In this document: positions 9,373 through 17,493 of the stretch, piece after piece | Position numbering within the stretch: the stretch's first letter is position 1 | Layout: every line of letters begins with the position of its first letter | Assembly: GCF_000772965.1 (NCBI RefSeq) | Contig: NZ_JPVQ01000008.1 | Span: 43,150 to 107,149 of the forward strand | DNA: 64,000 nt | Source of the DNA: Ureibacillus massiliensis 4400831 = CIP 108448 = CCUG 49529 | Lineage (GTDB): Bacteria; Bacillota; Bacilli; Bacillales_A; Planococcaceae | Direction: 5' to 3' | Made by a program: the position numbers and the translations under genes | The notes under the pieces: model-generated | Seen by the model: only the letters and a program-made list of their open reading frames with translations | The model's database searches: none | Told to the model about the DNA's origin: nothing

Positions 9373-9386
9373 TGCAAACGTTTACA
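9373..9386. promoter_or_regulatory. Putative cre (CcpA) site
   Basis: TGCAAACGTTTACA matches the catabolite-responsive element consensus TGWAANCGNTNWCA at 13 of 14 positions. It lies about 100 bases upstream of the aldehyde dehydrogenase start. Confidence 0.6.
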
Positions 9387-9470
9387 ACTTGGGGATTTTT
9401 TCTTGATAATATTTAAAGTTGAAGGGGGGATACATTTTAACAAAAATTCAATGATAGGAAAACTCGATGA

Positions 9471-9678
9471 AAAATAAAAAAACCCGGAAATAAATTCCGG
9501 GCGATTCTCACTTACTTTTCATCCTCCATGACACTTCAACCTCCGCTTTTTGCTTGGATCTTAAGATTTACCCTAAGAAAACCTTGCTCTAGCTATTCAG
9601 TTGACGGACCTTTTGAGTTAACGATCATTCGCACTCATCGGGTTGACCCTCCTTGTCACTTGGATTAGAAGTGAAATC
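9471..9678 (-). ncRNA. Candidate structured RNA of about 200 nt with terminator (6S-like rod)
   Basis: Read on the minus strand, a TATACT box (9685-9690) is followed about seven bases later by an RNA whose ends pair: GATTTCACTT with AAGTGAGAATC. Further inward CCAAGTGACA pairs with TGTCATGG, TCAACC with GGTTGA, and GATCGTTAA with TTAAGATC. The rod ends in a CCCGGAA/TTCCGGG terminator (9483-9501) with a T-run. The shape resembles 6S RNA, but I could not match a specific conserved sequence. It could instead be a leader of the dehydrogenase operon, 200 bases downstream. Confidence 0.45.
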
Positions 9679-9899
9679 TTTAATAGTATAGATCGTTCTG
9701 TTATTTTCATACCCGTAATTTTAAATAAAATTAGATTTTTTACATGAAGTCTTGGGCAAATTAAAATAACGCTTTAACGGGAATTAGAAATACACAAATA
9801 GGAAGATAATTTTTAAGCAATTGTCCCTAATGTCTAAGTTATCGGTAAAAATTCACATATACTAAGCTGAAGTTAATACATGATAGGTGGTGAATAAAA

Positions 9900-10394
9900 T
9901 TGGTGTATTATCCGCCAGATAATTCAAGAAGACCAGACTCGCCTATGTATCCACAAAGAACGGGACCAAGATCTGCCAATCTAATGCGTAGACAGGATGC
10001 GGAGTATTTTTACCCTAATGAAATGCAAATGGGCAGTAATTCAAGAGGGAATCCACGATTTCGCCCTGAAGCAATTAGAAGAGAGGATGCGGCCTACTTT
10101 TATCCGAATGAAATGATGAGAGGGCAGGGAGCACCGAATTACTATCCGAATCAAATGAGAAGACAAGGAGCGCCTGAATATTATCCGACTGAGATGAGAG
10201 GTCAAGGAACTCCTGACTATTATCCAAATCAAATGCAAGGGCAACAACCTCCTCCAAATCAACAACGGAGACCCTCTCGTTTTGAAAGATTGCCGGATCA
10301 TTTTAATACATTAGTAGGTCATATGGGAACAATCAACAACGGGATACAAATGATGAGGCAGTTTGGTTCCATTTTAAATATTTTTAGAAGATAG
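9900..10394 (+). CDS. YppG-like repeat protein
   Basis: A 164-residue, Pro/Tyr/Gln/Met/Arg-rich protein. From about residue 28 to 115 it carries five copies of a motif of the form (D/A/P)xYYPN(Q/E)M, partly spaced by RRQGAP or RGQG. The C-terminal 30 residues (FNTLVGHMGTINNGIQMMRQ...) resemble the YppG-family tail, which in Bacillus is linked to spore coat or late sporulation. Start is TTG at 9900 with AGGTGG upstream. It is low complexity and probably surface or coat associated. Confidence 0.65.
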   Translation: MVYYPPDNSRRPDSPMYPQRTGPRSANLMRRQDAEYFYPNEMQMGSNSRGNPRFRPEAIRREDAAYFYPNEMMRGQGAPNYYPNQMRRQGAPEYYPTEMRGQGTPDYYPNQMQGQQPPPNQQRRPSRFERLPDHFNTLVGHMGTINNGIQMMRQFGSILNIFRR

Positions 10395-10480
10395 TTTAAA
10401 GGGCAGTTTGTACAAAAGAACTACAAAGTTACAAGGAGTTTCCTTTCGTCATTTAGTTAGTGATTTCAGGAAAAATTCTT

Positions 10481-10522
10481 ACCCATCTCATCGGAGTCTT
10501 AACTCATGGATGGGTTATTTTT
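10481..10522 (+). terminator. Dispersed AACCCATC-type hairpin, copy 1
   Basis: ACCCATC...GATGGGT with an inner variable loop, followed by ATTTTTA. It is one of five related hairpins in the window (others at 29033, 41104, 52083 and 61840). The gap 10395-10698 holds nothing else convincing; the adjacent minus-strand sequence has no intact toxin frame. Confidence 0.7.
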
Positions 10523-10698
10523 AGTTAAGAGTTTTGTTTGTAGTTGTTTTTTCGAAACGTCGCGAAACTAAAATTGACATCCCTTCGCTCTATGATACTA
10601 TTGAGTTAATTAGCGCTTAGCATCTAAAACTCGTTATTATTATAATCACACAGTAATAAGCTTAGCTCTATTAAAAACTTATAAGGAGCAATGAGAAA

Positions 10699-10890
10699 AT
10701 GTCTTATTATGTTAAATGTAGTGGTTGTTGTGAAAGATATGAGCTTGCTGAAGGTAGCCTTCAATATAAGTTATATAAAGAAAGACGTACAAAATTTTTT
10801 AGATGCGAAAAATGTAATAATAATGTTCGATTAAATGCGATTAAATACCTTTTTGGTGCTGGTAATACGAACTTTATTGATAACCAATAA
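10699..10890 (+). CDS. Small zinc-ribbon-like protein
   Basis: A 63-residue protein with two cysteine pairs, CSGCC near residues 7-11 and CEKC near 36-39, spaced like a zinc ribbon. AAGGAG lies before the ATG. Basic and aromatic residues between the pairs would suit nucleic-acid or protein binding. I do not recognise the family. It is expressed alone; no terminator is clear after it. Confidence 0.65.
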   Translation: MSYYVKCSGCCERYELAEGSLQYKLYKERRTKFFRCEKCNNNVRLNAIKYLFGAGNTNFIDNQ

Positions 10891-10988
10891 TTATTCATAT
10901 GAGCTGAAAAATGCTCGTATAAATAAAAGTTTTTTTATATTTCTGCCAGTAACGGATAACGCATTTTACTATTTATTATAAATTGTCT

Positions 10989-11894
10989 TTAATAATCCAT
11001 TTTCATGTATTCTAAAAATAATTTCGTTGTCGTTGACATATAGCGATCTTTTAGCCACATTAGAACCGATTCTGTATAGAAATTGGTATCCGAAAATTTA
11101 ATTACTCTTAAATTTTCTCCCAAAAAGCCACTAACAATGGATTGGGGGAGGATGGTAGCGCCTATGCCCGCTTTTACTAATGATAAAACTGTGTTTACAT
11201 CATTACTTTCTGCTGTAACATCTGGATAAAACCCTTCTTTTAAACAAGCCTCTAAAAACCTCTCGTAAATCCCATTGCCAGAATCTCTTTTTAAAAGAAT
11301 TAATGGTAAATCTTTTATTTCTTTAAAAGAAAGTTCCTTCTTTTTGTTTATCGTATCCTTCCAGAGCTCAGGGACGACACATACAAATTGTTGTGTTTCA
11401 AGATGGATGTATGAAAATTCATCATTTTTTACAGGTAGATTTAACACTGCTAAATCAATTTCCTTTGCTTCCATACGTTCTCTCAATTGATTTCCATCGA
11501 CAATGGCGATTTTTAATTTTACTTTTGGATAATCCTTTTTAAATTCTTTGATTTTATTAAAGAGAATGGAAGAATCAAAAATAGAAGAGTAAAAAACTGA
11601 AACGGCAATGACTAAGTCTCCTTGAGGGTCCTTACCGATTCCCTTCATTTCATTCACCATTTCTTCAAATAAGTTGACGATTTTAACAGAGTGCTGATAA
11701 AGTGCTTTTCCTTCATCCGTAAGCTCCAATTTCCGACCATGTCTTTCAAATAAATTAACGCCAAGGGTTTTCTCCATACTTTTAATTTGTTGACTCAAAG
11801 GAGGTTGTGAAATATGTAATTTCTTAGCAGCTCTAGACATGTTCTGATTTTCATCCACTACAATTTTAAAATGCTTTAAGTGTTTTATATCCAT
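10989..11894 (-). CDS. LysR-family transcriptional regulator
   Basis: A 301-residue LTTR. The N-terminal winged helix (residues 1-60) has the MSRAAKKLHISQPPLSQQIKSMEKTLGVNLFER pattern (partly quoted), and the rest is the periplasmic-binding-like co-inducer domain. It is divergent from the ABC importer operon at 12108 with a 213-base shared control region, so it probably senses that operon's substrate and activates it. Confidence 0.92.
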   Translation of the reverse strand: MDIKHLKHFKIVVDENQNMSRAAKKLHISQPPLSQQIKSMEKTLGVNLFERHGRKLELTDEGKALYQHSVKIVNLFEEMVNEMKGIGKDPQGDLVIAVSVFYSSIFDSSILFNKIKEFKKDYPKVKLKIAIVDGNQLRERMEAKEIDLAVLNLPVKNDEFSYIHLETQQFVCVVPELWKDTINKKKELSFKEIKDLPLILLKRDSGNGIYERFLEACLKEGFYPDVTAESNDVNTVLSLVKAGIGATILPQSIVSGFLGENLRVIKFSDTNFYTESVLMWLKDRYMSTTTKLFLEYMKMDY

Positions 11895-11911
11895 TATAAG
11901 CCACCTCTAAA

Positions 11912-11928
11912 TGTTATATTTTATAACA
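11912..11928. promoter_or_regulatory. Putative LysR operator
   Basis: TGTTATATTTTATAACA is a perfect 7-3-7 inverted repeat of LTTR type (T-N11-A core), 18 bases upstream of the lysR start. A further half site TTATAACA occurs near 11973, closer to the divergent operon. Confidence 0.6.
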
Positions 11929-12107
11929 CAAAATCACTGTATACTTCTATTTTATATGATAATATCTCTTTTCTTATAACAAATTCAAATAATGATTATT
12001 AAATTTCGGTATTTTTAAAACGATTTTTTGTATGATAGTATGGTTTTAATCATTTTTTAACAATTTTTATGTTAGAAAAGTTAACGTGATAGAGAGGGAG
12101 TGGTTAA

Positions 12108-12890
12108 ATGGGTGGTTACAAACTGGAAGTCCTTAACGGTAACAAAATATTCAAAAAAAGTGGAAAAGAGTTTATTGCATTACAAGACACCACAATCCAA
12201 ATTGAAGAAGGGAAATTCATCAGTATTATCGGACCAAGTGGATGCGGTAAATCGACTCTATTTAACATGATAGCTGGGTTAATGAAGCCGACTAGTGGAG
12301 AAATTCTCTTAGATGGCAAAAGTATTGTTGGAGAAAACGGACACGTTGGCTACATGTTACAAAAGGATTTATTACTCCCTTGGCGAACGATTCTTGAAAA
12401 TGTCATTTTAGGCTTAGAGATAAAGGGGACACCTAAAAAGGAAGCCCACGCGAAAGCCTTGCCTTTACTGCATAGATACGGACTGAAAGGTTTTGAGAAT
12501 CATCTTCCAAATGAATTATCGGGAGGAATGCGACAAAGGGCTGCCTTGTTAAGGACTATTTTATATGATTCTGAAATTATTTTACTAGACGAGCCCTTTG
12601 GAGCGCTTGATGCACAAACAAGATTAACAATGCAAAACTGGTTGTTGCAAATTTGGGAAGATTTCAAGAAGACGGTATTGTTCGTCACCCATGATATAGA
12701 TGAAGCGATTTATTTATCAGATGAAATCTATGTGTTATCTCCAAGACCAGGGCGCCTAAAAGCAAGAGTAAGTGTGAATATGGCAAGACCAAGAAATGAT
12801 CAATCCTTACTCTCGGAAGATTTCATTCGTTTAAAACAGCAGCTTTTAGAAATGTTGAAAGAAGATCAAATTGAGGAAGCTTCGAGTTAA
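12108..12890 (+). CDS. ABC transporter ATP-binding protein, nitrate/sulfonate/taurine type
   Basis: A 260-residue SsuB/TauB-like ATPase. Walker A GPSGCGKS lies near residues 43-50, the signature LSGGMRQR near 139-146, and Walker B ILLDEP near 160. It forms an importer with the permease and lipoprotein that follow. GAGAGGGAG precedes the ATG. The co-transcribed amidohydrolase suggests a nitrogenous substrate, but sequence alone does not name it. Confidence 0.9.
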   Translation: MGGYKLEVLNGNKIFKKSGKEFIALQDTTIQIEEGKFISIIGPSGCGKSTLFNMIAGLMKPTSGEILLDGKSIVGENGHVGYMLQKDLLLPWRTILENVILGLEIKGTPKKEAHAKALPLLHRYGLKGFENHLPNELSGGMRQRAALLRTILYDSEIILLDEPFGALDAQTRLTMQNWLLQIWEDFKKTVLFVTHDIDEAIYLSDEIYVLSPRPGRLKARVSVNMARPRNDQSLLSEDFIRLKQQLLEMLKEDQIEEASS

Positions 12891-12931
12891 CTAAGAATTG
12901 AAAATTAATCATAGAGGAGGAGGTTAATTCT

Positions 12932-13801
12932 ATGAAAGAAAAAATGGGAGTAGTCATAGAGTCAATCATCTTAGAACCAAAATTCACAAAGGAAGAAAGT
13001 TCGAAAGTGATTATTGAAGATGAAGAATTAGAGCTTAAAAAGATAAAAAGGAAGACGCTCATTGGTCAAGTCACCTTGGGTATATTGATTGTCGCATTGT
13101 GGGAAATCCTTACTAGAATAGGGGTCATGGATTCCTATTATTGGAGTAGCCCTCAAATTATTCTACAGACATCATGGGTTGCCATCACAGAAGGTACTCT
13201 ATTAACCGATATGGCATTTACTTCTGGAGCGACAATATTAGGATTTATTCTAGGTACAGTGACAGGCGCTATTTTAGGACTATCCTTTTGGTGGTCAAAG
13301 CTTTACTCAAGTATATCAGAACCCTACCTTGTCGCTTTTAATTCCATTCCAAAATTAGCCCTTGCACCCGTTATTGTAATTTTATTAGGCATTGGTTTTT
13401 CCTCAAAAGTAATACTAGCATTCTTAATGGTCGTAATAGTCACAGCATTAGCAGCACATAGTGGCGTGAAGGCTGTAGATCCGGATCTTGAAAAGATGCT
13501 ATTTTCCCTCGGAGCAAAAAGACATCAAGTATTTACAAAAGTAGTTATTCCATCATCTATGCCTTGGATTATTAGTAGCTTAAAAATTAACATTGCCCTT
13601 GCCCTTGCTGGGACAATAGTAGGTGAGTTTATCGCTTCACGCCAAGGGGTAGGACGCATGATTTCCTATGCCGGACAAATTATGGATATTGATCTTGTTT
13701 GGGTTGGGGTAGTGGTTTTATCTCTCCTATCAATAGTTATGTATTTAGCAACGGTATATCTCGAAAAGCTGCTTTTAAAAGGTGCTAGCAGGAAAATATA
13801 A
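12932..13801 (+). CDS. ABC transporter permease, nitrate/sulfonate/taurine type
   Basis: A 289-residue BPD_transp_1 permease with about six membrane helices. A charged N-terminal extension of about 50 residues, rich in E and K, precedes the first helix and is longer than usual. The EAA-like loop is near DPDLEKMLFSLGAKRHQVF. AGGAGGAGG is present upstream of the ATG. Confidence 0.88.
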   Translation: MKEKMGVVIESIILEPKFTKEESSKVIIEDEELELKKIKRKTLIGQVTLGILIVALWEILTRIGVMDSYYWSSPQIILQTSWVAITEGTLLTDMAFTSGATILGFILGTVTGAILGLSFWWSKLYSSISEPYLVAFNSIPKLALAPVIVILLGIGFSSKVILAFLMVVIVTALAAHSGVKAVDPDLEKMLFSLGAKRHQVFTKVVIPSSMPWIISSLKINIALALAGTIVGEFIASRQGVGRMISYAGQIMDIDLVWVGVVVLSLLSIVMYLATVYLEKLLLKGASRKI

Positions 13802-13843
13802 AAAAGTAAAAAATGTAGATTACACTTTTGGAGGATAAATTAT

Positions 13844-14914
13844 ATGAAAAAAAACTTAATGTCCATCTTAATAATTTGTTTGGTTTTCATACTAGCAGCA
13901 TGTGGTGGTTCAACACAATCAACAGGGTCAACTGGATCTACAGGTACTACTAATGGTGAGACAAGTGGTGGAGAAACTAGTAGTGAGGAAACAAAAAAAC
14001 TGGTCATTGCAGAACCGGTTCATAATGTAGGTTACTTACCGATCTACGCAGCCATTCACGAAGGCTATTTTGCTGAGGAAGGTTTAGAAGTTGAGATTAT
14101 AACAACAACAGGTGGTGGGCATGTTACGACTGTTGTTAGTGGAGAAGTTTGGGGAAATATTGGTGGACCAGAATCAAACCAAATGGCTAACAATGGAAGT
14201 CCAGATCCTATTGTATCTGTTGTCAATGTTGCGAATAGAGCAAATGTATACTTAATGGCACAAACTGGTTTGGAAGTTCCAGACCCTTCAGATGAAGAAG
14301 CGTTTGCAGAATTTTTAAAAGGGAAAACCATTTCTGCACACCGTTACGGGGGGAGTTTAAATGTTCTGACTCGTTGGTTACTGTTAGAACTTGGCTTAGA
14401 TCCTGAAAAAGATGTCGTACTTGAAGAGCTAGCTGACCCAGCTGCTGCTATTTCCTTAGTCGAATCTGGAAAAGCCCAAATTGCCAATGGAGCTGAACCA
14501 CAAATTAAAGATGGACTTGCAAAAGGGGTTTGGGGTGAGCCTTTCTATAAGTTTACGGATTTAGGTGATTATCCGTACTCAGTAATTAGCGTAAGGAAAT
14601 CAACTATAGATGAGGATCCGGAAACGGTTCAAAAATTTGTTAATGCTGTCATAAAAGGCTTGAAAGCTATCAATGAAGATCGTGCCTTAGCAGAGGAAAT
14701 TTTCATGAAAGAATTCCCTACGTCTGATGAAACGAGTATGAAAGCGGCTCTTGATCGTGCTTTTGAAGACGAACTATGGAGTAAAGACGGATTTATTACA
14801 GAAGAAAGCTTAGCGTTAACGATGGAAGTTGTTGAGAAAACTGGTATTTATACAGATGGGTATAGTTATGACGAATTGATCGATATGCAATTTGTTGAAA
14901 GCTCTGATGAATAG
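13844..14914 (+). CDS. NMT1/THI5-like ABC substrate-binding lipoprotein
   Basis: A 356-residue lipoprotein. The signal peptide ends in the lipobox LAAC (Cys20), followed by a Ser/Thr/Gly linker. The mature part is an NMT1/SsuA-like periplasmic-binding fold, with the family's NVGYLPIYAAIHEGYFAEEGLEVE entry motif (shortened: GYLPIYAAIHEGYF). It would present an unknown small nitrogen or sulfur compound to the importer. Confidence 0.88.
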   Translation: MKKNLMSILIICLVFILAACGGSTQSTGSTGSTGTTNGETSGGETSSEETKKLVIAEPVHNVGYLPIYAAIHEGYFAEEGLEVEIITTTGGGHVTTVVSGEVWGNIGGPESNQMANNGSPDPIVSVVNVANRANVYLMAQTGLEVPDPSDEEAFAEFLKGKTISAHRYGGSLNVLTRWLLLELGLDPEKDVVLEELADPAAAISLVESGKAQIANGAEPQIKDGLAKGVWGEPFYKFTDLGDYPYSVISVRKSTIDEDPETVQKFVNAVIKGLKAINEDRALAEEIFMKEFPTSDETSMKAALDRAFEDELWSKDGFITEESLALTMEVVEKTGIYTDGYSYDELIDMQFVESSDE

Positions 14915-14974
14915 TTTTGGGATGAATTAGTTTTTCAATAATAAAAAATAATAATTTGAAGGGCAGTGGTATTT

Positions 14975-15616
14975 ATGTCGTTAAAAACAAATGTTTCTCC
15001 TGAAAGTACGGCGCTAATTGTGGTGGATGTTCAAAATGATTTTTGCTCAAGGGATGGAAATTTAGGAAAACAAGGCGCAGATCTTACGATGGTTAATGAA
15101 ATGATGCCTAATTTAATCGAATTAATAGCCAATGCCAAAATGAATAAAGTACCGGTCATTTACATTCAAACATTCCACGAGGCGGCGACGGATTCTGCAA
15201 GTTGGAAGTCTCGTAGAATAAGTAGTGATGCAGAACCGAATATTTGTAGGCCGAATACATGGGGAGCTGAATTTTATGAAGTAGCTCCAGATGTAGATGA
15301 TATTATCGTCAATAAGCATCGTTATAGCGCTTTTCTGAATACGAGGCTAGATTCAGTATTACGCACATTGAAAGTAGAAACGCTTATTATGACAGGTGTT
15401 GCGACGAATGTTTGCGTGGAATCCACTGCCCGAGATGGTTTTATGAGAGATTACAATATTGTATTTCTTGAAGATTGCACAGCATCCTACTCTCGCGAAG
15501 CTCACGAGATGACATTAAAAAATATGAGTGGCTTCTTTGGTGAAGTGACCAATTCAAAAGAACTTGCAAACGAATGGGAAGGTATCAAATCTGTTCCAAT
15601 CGAATTAGAAATTTAG
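14975..15616 (+). CDS. Isochorismatase-family cysteine hydrolase (RutB-like amidohydrolase)
   Basis: A 213-residue cysteine hydrolase. The triad is Asp18 (in VVDVQNDF), Lys114 (in VNKHRYSAF) and Cys147 (in GVATNVCVES). The cis-peptide context GVAT before NVCVES matches RutB, carbamoylsarcosine and biuret hydrolase relatives. I take the ATG at 14975, with GAAGGG 11 bases upstream; the GTG at 14966 is only two bases from that site. Last gene of the importer operon, so it likely hydrolyses the imported amide. Confidence 0.85.
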   Translation: MSLKTNVSPESTALIVVDVQNDFCSRDGNLGKQGADLTMVNEMMPNLIELIANAKMNKVPVIYIQTFHEAATDSASWKSRRISSDAEPNICRPNTWGAEFYEVAPDVDDIIVNKHRYSAFLNTRLDSVLRTLKVETLIMTGVATNVCVESTARDGFMRDYNIVFLEDCTASYSREAHEMTLKNMSGFFGEVTNSKELANEWEGIKSVPIELEI

Positions 15617-15638
15617 AGGATCATTATAATTTATTTCA

Positions 15639-15670
15639 CCCCATTAATCATCTAAATTAATGGGGTTTTT
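15639..15670 (+). terminator. Terminator of the importer operon
   Basis: CCCCATTAA...TTAATGGGG followed by TTTTT. Confidence 0.85.
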
Positions 15671-15700
15671 ATATCAATTTAGCTAAGGAGACTTTAACGT

Positions 15701-17185
15701 ATGAAAAAGGAGATTACAGAAACTACGATATCTTTTCAAAGGAGTATTAAAAGTCATTCTATTCCTCCACTATTAATTCTAATCTCCGTTCTTCCTGGTT
15801 CTTTTTTATCTCATTTTTCAGCAGGATTAGTAAATGTTGCATTACCGGATCTTTCGATTGTTTTTCAAGTGTCATTAAGCTTTTCCCAATGGGTTGTCAC
15901 AGGCTATTTACTTGCCGTTATGCTGTTTTTGCCGATTATGGGAAAGGTAGCAGATATGATTGGGAAAAAGAAGATTCATTATGCAGGGTATGTGGTATTT
16001 GGAGTGGGAGTCATTTTATCTGCGGTATCACCAACTCTTTATTTCTTATTAGTTGCAAGAGTCCTACAAGGTATAGGTGCTGCAATGCTACAGGCGGTGA
16101 ACATGGCCATCATTACGGAGAATTACCCAAAAGAAAAAAGAGGAAAGGCATTAGGGCTGATTGGAGCGTCAGTTGGAGTAGGTGGATTGTTGGGACCTCC
16201 AGCAGGTGGAATCTTAATACATTGGTTTTCCTGGGATGTTCTATTCTGGATACAAATACCTTTAGTTTTACTAGCCTTTGTATTATCGATTTATTTTGTT
16301 CCAAATGATGTGGGTACGAAAAAAAATTCCTTCGATGTCGTAGGTGCATTTCTATTTGGTGTCGGCATCATCTCTATCGTTTACGTACTAAATCAAATTG
16401 GAGAAGGAATTACCGATTCTACCTATTTACTAATTGGTGCCATTGGTATTATTAGTTTAATCCTATTTTCTTTCTGGGTGAAAAAATTCCCGGAACCATT
16501 TATTAATATGACTATGTTTTCACATCCTTTCATTCGTACAGGATTAATCATCATCGTGTTTAGCTTTATGGCAACGTTTTCTACGATGGTTGTCATTCCT
16601 TTTTACCTAAGAGGTGTTCTGGAGCTATCGTCTACTTTAACGGGAGTATTGTTAATGAGCTATCCTTTGCTGCTAGCTTTGATTGGTCCAATTAGTGGTG
16701 CATTATCAGACAAAATAGGTTCATTTAAAGTGGTCATCATTGGAATGGTTTTAATGATTTTCTCATTAATTGGGCTAGGAACTTTATCGACAACATCATC
16801 GCTATTTACGGTCTCGGTTTTTCTTTGTTTACTTGGTGTTTCTATGGGAATTTTGACATCGCCTAATTATAATCTCGTGATGAGTCACTTACCTTTATCT
16901 GAAACTGGAAGTATGGGTGGAAATATCGCGTTGTTTCGAAATTTAGGAATGACTTTAGGGACAGCCCTCGGTGTAACCTTTATGAACTTTTTCGCAAACG
17001 GTTCCATTACGAAATGGATGACTTCTACGAATAAAGAAAATACTGACCTAGTCATGATTGGCTTTCATAGTCTTTTTCTTCTGTTAGCATGTTTCATTAG
17101 CTTAATGATGGCGAGGCTTATTTGGATAGCCTATAAGTATCAAGAAGCTAGTATTGCAAGTGAAGAGATGGAAGGGGTAAAGTAG
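15701..17185 (+). CDS. MFS transporter, DHA2 family (14 TMS)
   Basis: A 494-residue EmrB/QacA-type exporter. Motif A appears as GKVADMIGKKKIHYAG near residues 80-95, and motif C as GVGGLLGPPAGG near 160. About 14 hydrophobic segments are visible. It lies beyond the importer terminator with its own AAGGAG, so it may be independently transcribed; proton-driven efflux of drugs or metabolites is the family role. Confidence 0.88.
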   Translation: MKKEITETTISFQRSIKSHSIPPLLILISVLPGSFLSHFSAGLVNVALPDLSIVFQVSLSFSQWVVTGYLLAVMLFLPIMGKVADMIGKKKIHYAGYVVFGVGVILSAVSPTLYFLLVARVLQGIGAAMLQAVNMAIITENYPKEKRGKALGLIGASVGVGGLLGPPAGGILIHWFSWDVLFWIQIPLVLLAFVLSIYFVPNDVGTKKNSFDVVGAFLFGVGIISIVYVLNQIGEGITDSTYLLIGAIGIISLILFSFWVKKFPEPFINMTMFSHPFIRTGLIIIVFSFMATFSTMVVIPFYLRGVLELSSTLTGVLLMSYPLLLALIGPISGALSDKIGSFKVVIIGMVLMIFSLIGLGTLSTTSSLFTVSVFLCLLGVSMGILTSPNYNLVMSHLPLSETGSMGGNIALFRNLGMTLGTALGVTFMNFFANGSITKWMTSTNKENTDLVMIGFHSLFLLLACFISLMMARLIWIAYKYQEASIASEEMEGVK

Positions 17186-17336
17186 GTTAACTATACTAAT
17201 GGGGAATTGGAGCTTTCGAAATATGGTGGACTTTATTTACTAAACGTTATGAATGATGTGAAAATAAAATCAGGACAAAACTTGAAAACGCTAATTCGTA
17301 TGATTTATAGTAACATTTGAAGGGAACAAATCTTCA

Positions 17337-17362
17337 CCCCGCAGAATTCTGTGGGGTTTTAA
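17337..17362 (+). terminator. Terminator after the MFS gene
   Basis: CCCCGCAGAATTCTGTGGGG then TTTTAATT. The gap 17186-17493 also holds a short start-less open stretch (about 17187-17320) that I do not call. Confidence 0.8.
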
Positions 17363-17493
17363 TTATTAGTAATCTTTTATTTTATCTAATACATAACATG
17401 AAATTTTTAGGTAAATTTACCACTACTATAATAGAACATTTTTAAAGTAATATGAGAGTAATAAATTATTTCGCTAAAGAGAAAGGGTTTTAA

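Noticed and set aside
10041..10301. Minus-strand frame with HLIRIVIR-type repeats
   Set aside because: It mirrors the Tyr-Pro-rich repeats of the YppG-like gene on the other strand.
10520..10580. Minus-strand frame MSILVSRRF... beside hairpin copy 1
   Set aside because: In the toxin position but charged, not hydrophobic, so not a toxin.
17187..17320. Open stretch reading NGELELSKYGGLYLLNV... after the MFS gene
   Set aside because: No start with a ribosome site; too short to call a remnant with confidence.
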